DNA of 18,533 nt from CAZXCK01 sp964639225. GTDB lineage: Bacteria; Chloroflexota; Anaerolineae; Aggregatilineales; Phototrophicaceae. Below the pieces are notes generated by a model, which had not been told where the DNA came from, searched no databases, and worked only from the letters and a program-made list of their open reading frames with translations. Of the stretch, positions 1-6,463 are shown in pieces. The number at the start of each line of letters is the position of its first letter. Within the stretch, counting starts at the first letter, position 1. The position numbers and the translations under genes are program-made. The stretch is from contig CAZXCK010000086.1 in NCBI GenBank assembly GCA_964639225.1, forward strand, positions 1-18,533, written 5' to 3'.

Positions 1-20
1 GCGCTGCCCCCACACCCCCG

Positions 21-72
21 CAAGGGAGCGAGGCTCCCTTGACCCTGTGCTTTTCATCGCACGGCGATGAAA
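21..72. repeat. Two adjacent perfect hairpins upstream of hypA
   Basis: Two perfect inverted repeats lie back to back. The first has arms caagggagc (21-29) and gctcccttg (33-41) around a 3-nt loop. The second has arms tttcatcgc (52-60) and gcgatgaaa (64-72), also with a 3-nt loop. Neither is followed by a convincing T tract in either direction, so they are poor intrinsic terminators. Read on the minus strand, the adjoining first 21 bases contain gcgggggt and ggggcagcgc, which also occur in the same order and spacing inside the MITE-like element near 4961-4982. This suggests a dispersed intergenic repeat that continues beyond the left edge. Confidence 0.6.
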
Positions 73-112
73 GGACGCGGGGATAGATATTTGCTAGCAG
101 AGAAGGACCAAC

Positions 113-484
113 ATGCACGAAATGCCTGTCACGCAGAGCGTGCTCGAAATCGCGCTGCGGCACGCCGAAAGCGCCGAGGCGCGGCGCATCACCGATATTT
201 ACCTGGTGATTGGCCAGTTGTCGTCGTTTGTGGACGACGCGATTCAGTTCTACTGGGACATCATCAGTGATGGGACCATCGCCAAAGGGGCCACGCTGCA
301 CTTTGAGCGCATACCGGCGGAAGCGCGCTGCGACAACTGCGGCCAGCAGTATCGCCTGGAAGGGATGGATTTTACCTGTCCGCAGTGCGGCGGCGTCGAT
401 GTGAAGATTGTCGCCGGGGAAGAATTCTACGTGGACAGTATCAACGTCGAGACGGACGAAGCAGACGAAGAGACGAAAGGCTGA
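113..484 (+). CDS. hypA: Hydrogenase nickel incorporation protein HypA
   Basis: A 123-residue protein of typical HypA length. HypA delivers Ni(II) together with HypB to the large subunit of [NiFe] hydrogenase in the cytoplasm. The N-terminus is Met-His-Glu, the family's nickel-binding start, which fixes the start codon; AAGGA lies 6 nt upstream. The zinc site is the pair CDNC (Cys73, Cys76) and CPQC (Cys89, Cys92). The C-terminal tail is acidic (residues 113-121). The hypB ATG follows the stop after 6 nt, so the two are co-transcribed. No hydrogenase structural gene or other hyp gene is visible, so the partner enzyme is unknown. The family call is very secure; the client is not. Confidence 0.96.
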   Translation: MHEMPVTQSVLEIALRHAESAEARRITDIYLVIGQLSSFVDDAIQFYWDIISDGTIAKGATLHFERIPAEARCDNCGQQYRLEGMDFTCPQCGGVDVKIVAGEEFYVDSINVETDEADEETKG

Positions 485-490
485 TCGAAT

Positions 491-1168
491 ATGGTCAAAC
501 AGATTCCGATTGTCGAGAACATTCTGAGCGCAAATGACGAGATCGCCGTCAAGAACCGCCGCCGCCTGGACGAAGCCGGTGTGTACGGCATCAACCTGAT
601 GGCCTCGCCGGGCGCGGGCAAGACCAGCCTGCTGGAGCAGACCATCCAGCGGCTGCGTGGACGGCTGCGTGTGGCGGTTATCGAAGGCGATACCGCCGCC
701 ACCAGCATCGACGCCGAGCGCACCGAAAAAGCCGGGGCCGCCTCGGTGCAGATCAACACCGGCGGCAACTGCCACCTTGAGGCGCACATGATCGGCATGG
801 CGCTCGACCAACTGGACCTGAGCGAAGTTGATCTGCTGGTGGTGGAGAACGTGGGCAATCTGGTGTGCCCGGCGGGCTGGAAGCTGGGCACACATCGTAA
901 CGTGCTGGTGGCGTCCATCCCCGAAGGCGACGATAAGCCGTACAAGTATCCGGGCATGTATCACAACGTACAGACGCTGATTATCAACAAGATCGATCTG
1001 CTGCCGTATGTACCCTTCAACATGGACTTCTTCCAGAAGGGCGTGGCCGCGCTCAACGCCGACCTGACCACCTTCCCGCTTTCGTGTGTCAGCGGCGAGG
1101 GCGTCGATGCGTGGATCGACTGGCTGGTGAGCGCGGTCGAGGCGCACCGGACCAACCCGGCGGGCTGA
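491..1168 (+). CDS. hypB: Hydrogenase nickel incorporation GTPase HypB
   Basis: A 225-residue SIMIBI-class GTPase that powers nickel insertion into [NiFe] hydrogenase with HypA. The P-loop ASPGAGKT is at residues 38-45, the Walker B region VVENVGNLVCPA near 117-128, and the guanine-specificity motif NKID at 166-169. Cys94-His95 and Cys126 correspond to the G-domain metal site at the GTPase dimer interface. The C-terminal SGEGVDAWIDWL (201-212) is the usual family ending. The N-terminus lacks the His-rich nickel-storage stretch and the CxxCGC metal motif found in some HypB proteins, so this is the short form. An AAAGG lies upstream of the ATG inside the end of hypA. The stop is followed after 2 nt by the ftcD ATG. 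Confidence 0.96.
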   Translation: MVKQIPIVENILSANDEIAVKNRRRLDEAGVYGINLMASPGAGKTSLLEQTIQRLRGRLRVAVIEGDTAATSIDAERTEKAGAASVQINTGGNCHLEAHMIGMALDQLDLSEVDLLVVENVGNLVCPAGWKLGTHRNVLVASIPEGDDKPYKYPGMYHNVQTLIINKIDLLPYVPFNMDFFQKGVAALNADLTTFPLSCVSGEGVDAWIDWLVSAVEAHRTNPAG

Positions 1169-1170
1169 CG

Positions 1171-2646
1171 ATGGACGGTCCGCTGATCGAGTGCGTGCCG
1201 AATTTCTCCGAGGGGCGGCGGACCGAGGTCGTCGCTGAGATTGTGGCGGCTATCGCCAGTGTGACCGACATTGACGTACTGGCGTACGAGAGCGACGCCG
1301 ATCACAATCGCTCGGTGGTGACGTTTGTTGGCTCACCCGCCGCAGTTGTTGAAGCCGCGTTTCGTGGTATCCAGCGGGCGGCGGCGCGCATCGACTTGAG
1401 CACGCACCAGGGGCAGCATCCGCGTATCGGCGCGGCGGACGTGGTGCCGTTTGTTCCGTTGCATGGCGCGACCCTGGCCGACTGCGCCGCGCTGGCCCGC
1501 CAACTGGGTCAGCGTGTGGGCGACGAACTGGGACTGCCGGTGTATCTGTATGAGGCGGCAGCCACGCGCCCGCTGCGCCAGAACCTGGCGGATGTGCGGC
1601 GCGGCGGTTACGAGCTGCTGCGCGACACTATCGCCAGCGACCCTGACCGCGCCCCGGATTTCGGCCCGGCGCGGGTGGGGCCAGCCGGAGCCGTCGCCAT
1701 CGGCGCGCGCGACTTCCTGGTGGCCTTCAACGCCTACCTGACGACCGACTCGGTTGAGATTGCGCAGGCCATCGCCGAGGCGGTGCGCCATTCGTCCGGT
1801 GGCCTGCGCGGTGTCAAGGCGCTGGGGCTGCTGGTGGAAGGGCGGGCGCAGGTCTCTATGAATCTGACCGATTTCAGCCACACACCCATTCACCGCGCGC
1901 TGGAGCTGGTGCGCCTGGAAGCGGCGCGCTACGGCGTCGGCGTGGCTCGCTGCGAGCTGATCGGCATGGTGCCGCAGGCGGCGCTTATCGACAGCGCGGG
2001 CTGGTATCTGCAACTGGACGACTTTGGCCCGGAGCGCGTGCTGGAAATCGCGCTGGCGCAGCGCCACGCCTCACAGCACACGACGAGCGCCCCCGATCTG
2101 CTGGACGCGCTGGCCCAGCCGTCACCGACACCGGCGGGCGGGTCGGCGGTGGCCTATGGCGGGGCGATGGCCGCCGCGCTGGTGGCGATGGTCGCCCGGC
2201 TGACGGCCAGCAAACCGCGCTATACCGATGTGGCGGACCGCTTGCGGCAGATCGCCGCCGAGGCCGACTCGCTGCGAGCTGAGCTACAAGCTGCCGTTCA
2301 GGCGGATGCTGATGCCTTTGATGACATTCTGGCGGCGCGCCGTCTGCCCGCTGATGACCCAACCCGGCAAACGGCCATCGAGCGCGCCACCCATCACGCG
2401 GTCGAGATTCCGCTACGCACTGCCGGGCAGGCGCTGCGCGTGCAGACGCTGGCTCTCGAATTGATGGAGACGGGCCTGAAGAGCGCCCGCAACGACGCGC
2501 TGGCGGCGGCATCGCTGGCGCAGACGGCGGTCCGTATTTCGAGCCTCAACGCGCGCGCCAACTGCGCCGGGCTGGACTCCGCTGGCGATCTGCTGGCGGC
2601 GCTGGACCGGCTCCAGGCACAGGCTGACCAGATTCGGATGCCATAA
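1171..2646 (+). CDS. ftcD: Glutamate formimidoyltransferase / formimidoyltetrahydrofolate cyclodeaminase (bifunctional)
   Basis: A 491-residue cytosolic enzyme that moves the formimino group of N-formimidoyl-glutamate to tetrahydrofolate and then releases ammonia to give 5,10-methenyl-THF. The formiminotransferase part covers about residues 1-300: IECVPNFSEGRR (6-17) at the start, and GQHPRIGAADVVPF (81-94) with His83 at the position of the catalytic His of the mammalian enzyme. The cyclodeaminase part covers about 307-485 and begins LLDALAQPSPTPAGGSA, a glycine-rich family motif. The start was set at 1171 because the sequence homologous to the family begins there; a longer frame opening at 1084 would overlap hypB. 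The gap to hypB is only 2 nt. A hut-type enzyme follows downstream, which supports a role in histidine catabolism. Confidence 0.93.
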   Translation: MDGPLIECVPNFSEGRRTEVVAEIVAAIASVTDIDVLAYESDADHNRSVVTFVGSPAAVVEAAFRGIQRAAARIDLSTHQGQHPRIGAADVVPFVPLHGATLADCAALARQLGQRVGDELGLPVYLYEAAATRPLRQNLADVRRGGYELLRDTIASDPDRAPDFGPARVGPAGAVAIGARDFLVAFNAYLTTDSVEIAQAIAEAVRHSSGGLRGVKALGLLVEGRAQVSMNLTDFSHTPIHRALELVRLEAARYGVGVARCELIGMVPQAALIDSAGWYLQLDDFGPERVLEIALAQRHASQHTTSAPDLLDALAQPSPTPAGGSAVAYGGAMAAALVAMVARLTASKPRYTDVADRLRQIAAEADSLRAELQAAVQADADAFDDILAARRLPADDPTRQTAIERATHHAVEIPLRTAGQALRVQTLALELMETGLKSARNDALAAASLAQTAVRISSLNARANCAGLDSAGDLLAALDRLQAQADQIRMP

Positions 2647-2665
2647 ACACAGAAAGGCAGTACCG

Positions 2666-3625
2666 ATGACCAACGAGACTCTGGACATATTTGCCGCTAC
2701 TGAGCGCCCCGCCCCGGACCTGTTCTACATCCGCGATGATCCCAACGACATACGGTTGGGCGAAATTGTGACCCGCCATCCCCCCAGATACGAGGATGCG
2801 CAGGTGGTTATCCTCGGCTGCCCGCAGGACGAGGGCGTGCGCCGCAATATGGGACGGCCTGGCGCGGCGCTGGCCCCGGCGGCTATCCGGCAGGCGCTGT
2901 ACCGGTTATCGCCGCTGGGGCTGGTTGGGCTGCGCGTATTCGACCTGGGCGACACCCGGCTGGGCGCATCGCTGGAAGCGACGCACGAAGCCCATGCGGC
3001 GATCGTGCGTCAGGTGCTGGCCGCTGGCAAGCGTCTGATGGTGCTGGGCGGCGGCAACGACATTTCCTACCCGGACTGCTCGGCGCTGGCGCAGGTGGCT
3101 GGCCCGGTACTGGCGTTCAATATCGACGCACATTTCGACGTACGCGCCGATTCACCGCGCAACAGCGGCACGCCGTATCGCCAGCTACTGGATGAAGGGC
3201 ATATCCAGGGCGACCAGTTCTTCGAGATCGGCCATCAACTCCACGCCAATTCGCCGGAGTATCATGACTATCTGCTGGAGCAGGGCGCGCACCTTTACAG
3301 CCTGGACCTGCTGCGCGAGATCGGTGTGACGACGCCGGTGCGGCGCGCGCTGGCTGACAGCCGCGCTCAGGCGATCTTCTGGGGCTTTGACCTGGACGCT
3401 GTCCGTGCCGCCGACGCGCCAGGAGTCAGCGCGCCGAGTCCGGTGGGGCTGTCGGCGGACGATCTGACCGATCTGGCGCTGCTGGCTGGCAGCGATTCGC
3501 GCACGCGCCTGGTCGAGTTCACCGAAGTCAACCCGCTGCACGATATCGATGGGCGCACAGCGCGCCTGGTGGCGGTCGCTGTGCATCGCTTCCTGGCCGG
3601 GTTTGCGGCCCAGGCTCGTCGTTGA
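2666..3625 (+). CDS. hutG: Arginase/agmatinase-family hydrolase, probable formimidoylglutamase
   Basis: A 319-residue ureohydrolase-family protein. The family uses a binuclear Mn centre to hydrolyse guanidino or formimino groups; next to ftcD the best guess is formimidoylglutamate to glutamate plus formamide. Visible motifs are GGGNDIS (128-134), NIDAHFDVR (152-160; D154, H156, D158), SGTPYRQLL (167-175), GFDLDAV (240-246; D242, D244) and EFTEVNP (284-290). The first metal-ligand position, normally His in GGGHD, is Asn131 here (codon aac at 3056-3058). AAGG lies 9 nt before the ATG and the gap to ftcD is 19 nt. Family membership is secure. The exact substrate is inferred from context, and the Asn substitution leaves a different amidinohydrolase or a non-catalytic role possible. 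Confidence 0.78.
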   Translation: MTNETLDIFAATERPAPDLFYIRDDPNDIRLGEIVTRHPPRYEDAQVVILGCPQDEGVRRNMGRPGAALAPAAIRQALYRLSPLGLVGLRVFDLGDTRLGASLEATHEAHAAIVRQVLAAGKRLMVLGGGNDISYPDCSALAQVAGPVLAFNIDAHFDVRADSPRNSGTPYRQLLDEGHIQGDQFFEIGHQLHANSPEYHDYLLEQGAHLYSLDLLREIGVTTPVRRALADSRAQAIFWGFDLDAVRAADAPGVSAPSPVGLSADDLTDLALLAGSDSRTRLVEFTEVNPLHDIDGRTARLVAVAVHRFLAGFAAQARR

Positions 3626-3650
3626 TCGTGTTCTGCGCAAAATCAGCGTG

Positions 3651-3667
3651 CCGGATGCGTGGTCCGG
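3651..3667. terminator. Short inverted repeat between convergent genes, possible terminator
   Basis: ccgga (3651-3655) and tccgg (3663-3667) form a 5-bp stem with a 7-nt loop in the 46-bp gap between the convergent hutG and DsbA-like genes. There is no strong T tract on either side, so termination here is only a guess from position. Confidence 0.25.
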
Positions 3668-3671
3668 TGCG

Positions 3672-4682
3672 TTATTGACCGGGTTCCGGTGTGCCCTCCT
3701 GTGTTTCGCTGTCTTCGGCGGATTCCGGCTCCGCTTCGACTGCTGGCGTCTCTTCAGCGTCAGGTGACGCCTCGACCTCTGGCGTGACCTCAGTGTCTGG
3801 CTCGTCAGCCGGCGCGGGCTGCAGTGGGACCGGCTCCAGACCACTGGCTTCCAGCGCGGTATCGATGGCCGCCAGCAGCGCTTCGACGCTGCTCGCTGGC
3901 TGGACTTCGATACCGTTGACGAAGGTCGTCGGCGTGGAGTTGACACCACGCTCGCGGGCGTCGGCGGCGGCAGCGCTGATCACATCGCCGATGCGTGAGC
4001 TGCCGGTACAGTCTGAGTAACGTCCGGTGTTCAGCCCGAAGTTGTCGACGCCGGTATTCAGGCGCTGCTGGGTGAAGGCCCGGTTGCCAAACTGCCCCTG
4101 CCACGAGAACAGTGTATCGCCATACTCAAAAAACAGACCCTGTTCGCCGGCGCACAGGGCGGCCTGTGTGGCCCCTTCGGAGTTGGGTACGCTGCCGATG
4201 TTAATCAGCGGAACGAAGGTATAGGAGATGATACCGGCCTCGACGCGCTCGACGATGTCATCCATGATATCTTCGTGGAAGTCAGCGCAGGCCGGGCAGG
4301 AAAAGCTGGAGAACTCCTCCACGCGCACTGGCGCGTTCGGATTGCCCAGCACCGGAAAACCCCGGTCGCTGACTGTGCGCGGGAGACCATCGTAGCGGTC
4401 GAGTGTGTCCGGTGGTATGGGCGCCTCCGCCGGCAGATTGCGCAGAATCAGCACGGCGACGAAAATCACGACCACGACCGCCACGCCGATGGCGATGGCG
4501 ATGAAGCGCTGCTGCCGCCGTTTGATCTCACGTTCGTGGCGGCGAGACCGCGTGCGCGCAGCCTGGCTGCTGCCAGCCTCGGAAGTGGGTTTTTCGGCGC
4601 GTGGGGTGGCGCTGGTTTTTGGCTTCGCGCCCTGCTGTGACCGCGCCGCACCTTTGGGCGTACTCTTACTCCGTTTAGCCAT
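3672..4682 (-). CDS. Membrane-anchored DsbA-like thioredoxin-fold protein
   Basis: A 336-residue protein for thiol-disulfide exchange outside the cytoplasmic membrane. Residues 1-58 are cytoplasmic, very rich in Lys/Arg/Ser/Ala and probably disordered. A single membrane segment spans about 60-80. The DsbA-like domain covers about 108-280, with the active site CPAC (129-132) inside FSSFSCPACADFH and a cis-Pro loop NSTPTTFVNG (Pro251). Cys177 and Cys225 are two further cysteines that could form a structural disulfide. Residues from about 285 to the end form a long Glu/Pro/Thr/Ala-rich acidic tail. The start is set at 4682 because AGGAG lies 10 nt upstream; a frame opening at 4703 would swallow that ribosome site. 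The gene is monocistronic and faces hutG. Confidence 0.88.
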   Translation of the reverse strand: MAKRSKSTPKGAARSQQGAKPKTSATPRAEKPTSEAGSSQAARTRSRRHEREIKRRQQRFIAIAIGVAVVVVIFVAVLILRNLPAEAPIPPDTLDRYDGLPRTVSDRGFPVLGNPNAPVRVEEFSSFSCPACADFHEDIMDDIVERVEAGIISYTFVPLINIGSVPNSEGATQAALCAGEQGLFFEYGDTLFSWQGQFGNRAFTQQRLNTGVDNFGLNTGRYSDCTGSSRIGDVISAAAADARERGVNSTPTTFVNGIEVQPASSVEALLAAIDTALEASGLEPVPLQPAPADEPDTEVTPEVEASPDAEETPAVEAEPESAEDSETQEGTPEPGQ

Positions 4683-4753
4683 CGAAAATCGACTCCTGAG
4701 CATGTATTATGAGAAGCAAGGGTCAGAGAACTTCGCTGTTTTTATGAAGGCAG

Positions 4754-4782
4754 AGTCTACAGCAGCGCAACCGAAATGTAAA
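4754..4782 (-). promoter_or_regulatory. Candidate sigma-A type promoter of the DsbA-like gene
   Basis: Reading the minus strand, TTTACA (4782-4777) and TAGACT (4759-4754) are separated by 17 bp. They match the consensus at 5/6 and 4/6. The -10 lies about 71 nt from the chosen ATG. This was found by eye only, and other weak boxes exist nearby. Confidence 0.4.
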
Positions 4783-4834
4783 ATGTTGGTTGGCCGGAAC
4801 TGGCTGCATAATGGACAAATAGATACCTGGGCTG

Positions 4835-5043
4835 TAGATCAGAGCAGGACTTTTGCAAAGTCCCAGAATCTTTTGGCGAGGGTTCCACCCTGGCGCTCGC
4901 CTTTACTTTTCGGCGCAAAGCGCCGAAAAAGGCAAAGTTTTGTCCACTTTTCCAAAAGTGGCGGGGGTAACCGGGGCAGCGCCCCCGGCGGGCCGCGCCC
5001 CAAAAGTCAAAAGACGACTTTGCAAATGCCCTGTAGATCAGCG
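4835..5043. mobile_element. MITE-like element with imperfect terminal inverted repeats and flanking direct repeats
   Basis: A 189-bp non-coding unit (4845-5033) is flanked by direct repeats: tagatcagag at 4835-4844 and tagatcagcg at 5034-5043, identical over the first 8 bases and 9/10 overall. Both ends share tttgcaaagtc in inverted orientation (4852-4862 on plus; 5016-5026 on minus), followed inward by cttttgg, and both outer ends begin cagg on the appropriate strand. The inside is a chain of hairpins: ttttcggcgc/gcgccgaaaa (4907-4916 with 4920-4929), ccactttt/aaaagtgg (4944-4951 with 4954-4961) and ggggc/gcccc (4973-4977 with 4981-4985). No reading frame of note is present, so any transposition would need a transposase supplied from elsewhere. 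Confidence 0.6.
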
Positions 5044-5142
5044 TGTCACCGGTCAGACTGGCATCGCTGTATTAAACCACATGATGGTGAGCAATCAGGC
5101 ACTGCTGCCAGGTGTCGCCACCAGGCTCAGGTCATTGCCCAG
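5044..5142. other. Short spacer with no recognised feature
   Basis: About 100 bp between the MITE-like element and the terminator of the S1 gene. No gene, promoter pair or strong repeat was seen. With the element and terminator it makes up the roughly 490-bp gene-free stretch 4704-5193. Confidence 0.5.
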
Positions 5143-5166
5143 AAAAGAGACCCCATACGGGGCCTC
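5143..5166 (-). terminator. Intrinsic terminator of the S1-domain gene
   Basis: On the minus strand, gaggcccc (5166-5159), loop gtat, ggggtctc (5154-5147) form an 8-bp stem with one G-T wobble, followed directly by TTTT (5146-5143). It lies 27 nt beyond the stop of the S1 gene. Confidence 0.8.
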
Positions 5167-5193
5167 ATGGGGTTGCATTGGAGTGGATCGGCC

Positions 5194-6192
5194 TCAATTC
5201 GCCAGTCGCAGACTGAGACCCAGCCGGCGCTCCGAACCGTTAATGCTCAGAATGCGCGCGCGCACGTACTGGCCCTCGGTGACGACATTACGCGGGTGCA
5301 GGAACTGGCCCTCGGCCAGCTCTGAGACGTGGATCAGACCTTCCAGCCCTTCCTCGATGCAGGCAAACGCGCCAAAATCGACCACATTGGTGATGACACC
5401 CTCGACGATCTCGCCCATCTCGTAACGCTGATCGACCGTCTGCCAGGGGTCGGGACGCAGCCGCTTGAGACTGAGCGCGATGCGTCCCGCGCCCTGGTCT
5501 ACGCCCAGCACGTAAGCATCAACCTCCTGTCCCCGGTTGAGCATATGCGACGGATGCCCCACCCGCCCCCAACTCAGTTCGCTGATGTGGATCAGACCCT
5601 CCAGCCCACCCAGGTCGACAAACGCGCCAAAATCGCACAGGTTGGTGATGCGCCCGGTGACGACGTCGCCCGGTTCCAGGTTGGTGAGGATGTTGGCCCG
5701 TTCACCGGGACGCGCCTGCGCCGCCCGCTCCGACAGAATGAGACGGTTCTTCTCCACGCTCAGTTCAATCACGCGCAGACGAAGCCGCTGGCCAACACGG
5801 TCCAGCAGCGCATTGCGCCGGACGACGCTGTTCGACGTCGCCGGGAAATCCATCAACTGGCTGGCGGGCACAAATCCGCGCAGAGTGCGCCATTCCACCA
5901 GCAGGCCACCGCGATTGTAACCCACCACCGCCAGCTCGATCACCTCGTCGTCATCGTGAATCCGTCCGATCAGTTCCCAATCGGCATCCGAGGCGGTGCG
6001 CTGGCTGCCCTGTGTTCCATAGGGGCCGTCCAGGTCTTCGAAATCCTCTTCGTGCGCATCAAGATCATGGAATTCTTCGTCAACGGGTGGTTCGGGCGCG
6101 TCATCCTCTTTCAGAAGCGATGACCAGTAGCCTTCGTCAACACTGGGTGGCGGTGGTTTCAGATCGTGCCGCTGTAAATCTCTTGTAGACAT
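5194..6192 (-). CDS. S1 RNA-binding domain protein (bS1-like)
   Basis: A 332-residue RNA-binding protein. Residues 1-75 are acidic and probably disordered. A first, divergent S1 domain covers about 80-155, a second about 173-244 (ITNLCDFGAFVDLGGLEGLIHISELSW) and a third about 258-330 (ITNVVDFGAFACIEEGLEGLIHVSELA). The last two carry the classic S1 GAFV and GLIHxSEL signatures. Short three- or four-domain S1 proteins serve as ribosomal protein S1 or as general translation factors in many non-proteobacteria; which applies here cannot be read from sequence. GGGGGAG lies 8 nt before the ATG. The gene is single, with its own terminator. Transcription probably begins in the 271-bp gap upstream, where I found no convincing promoter. 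Confidence 0.9.
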   Translation of the reverse strand: MSTRDLQRHDLKPPPPSVDEGYWSSLLKEDDAPEPPVDEEFHDLDAHEEDFEDLDGPYGTQGSQRTASDADWELIGRIHDDDEVIELAVVGYNRGGLLVEWRTLRGFVPASQLMDFPATSNSVVRRNALLDRVGQRLRLRVIELSVEKNRLILSERAAQARPGERANILTNLEPGDVVTGRITNLCDFGAFVDLGGLEGLIHISELSWGRVGHPSHMLNRGQEVDAYVLGVDQGAGRIALSLKRLRPDPWQTVDQRYEMGEIVEGVITNVVDFGAFACIEEGLEGLIHVSELAEGQFLHPRNVVTEGQYVRARILSINGSERRLGLSLRLAN

Positions 6193-6463
6193 ATCATTAC
6201 TCCCCCAAAAAATCCTGTGTTACATCGTTCTAGGGTATTCAATACAATCCGCAGTTTTTCAGGCACCGTTACCGGTGTCTCTATCGCATCGCGCAAAGTG
6301 CCCCCTTGTATAACTCCCCTTACAACCCGGTCGATTCACGCAGCCGGGCGGACCAGCGCCGGCTGATAAAGCCACTACTGCAAACATCTTTATTGTACAC
6401 GCTCCAATGCACTTTGTGCCTTGTGAATTATGTCACTTTTTTGCATTACACCAGCGGGGCCGG
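6193..6463. other. Intergenic region between the S1 gene and the sigma-factor gene set
   Basis: About 270 bp, less GC-rich than its surroundings, between two minus-strand genes. It should hold the S1 promoter. It contains a perfect 7-bp inverted repeat cagccgg/ccggctg (6341-6347 with 6359-6365) and a smaller caccg/cggtg one near 6263-6276. TACAAT and other AT-rich boxes occur on the minus strand, but none has a good partner at 16-18 bp. Confidence 0.4.

Noticed and set aside
1084..1170. Longer N-terminus for ftcD from an upstream in-frame ATG
   Set aside because: The extra 29 residues would be encoded inside hypB and are absent from the family, whose conserved sequence begins right after the ATG at 1171.
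4683..4703. Start of the DsbA-like gene at the upstream ATG (4703)
   Set aside because: AGGAG for the ATG at 4682 lies in this segment, and the start at 4682 gives a normal Met-Ala-Lys basic N-terminus.
6341..6365. Perfect 7-bp inverted repeat as terminator of the sigma-factor gene set
   Set aside because: It has an 11-nt loop and no T tract on the minus strand, and it lies about 100 nt past the last stop codon.
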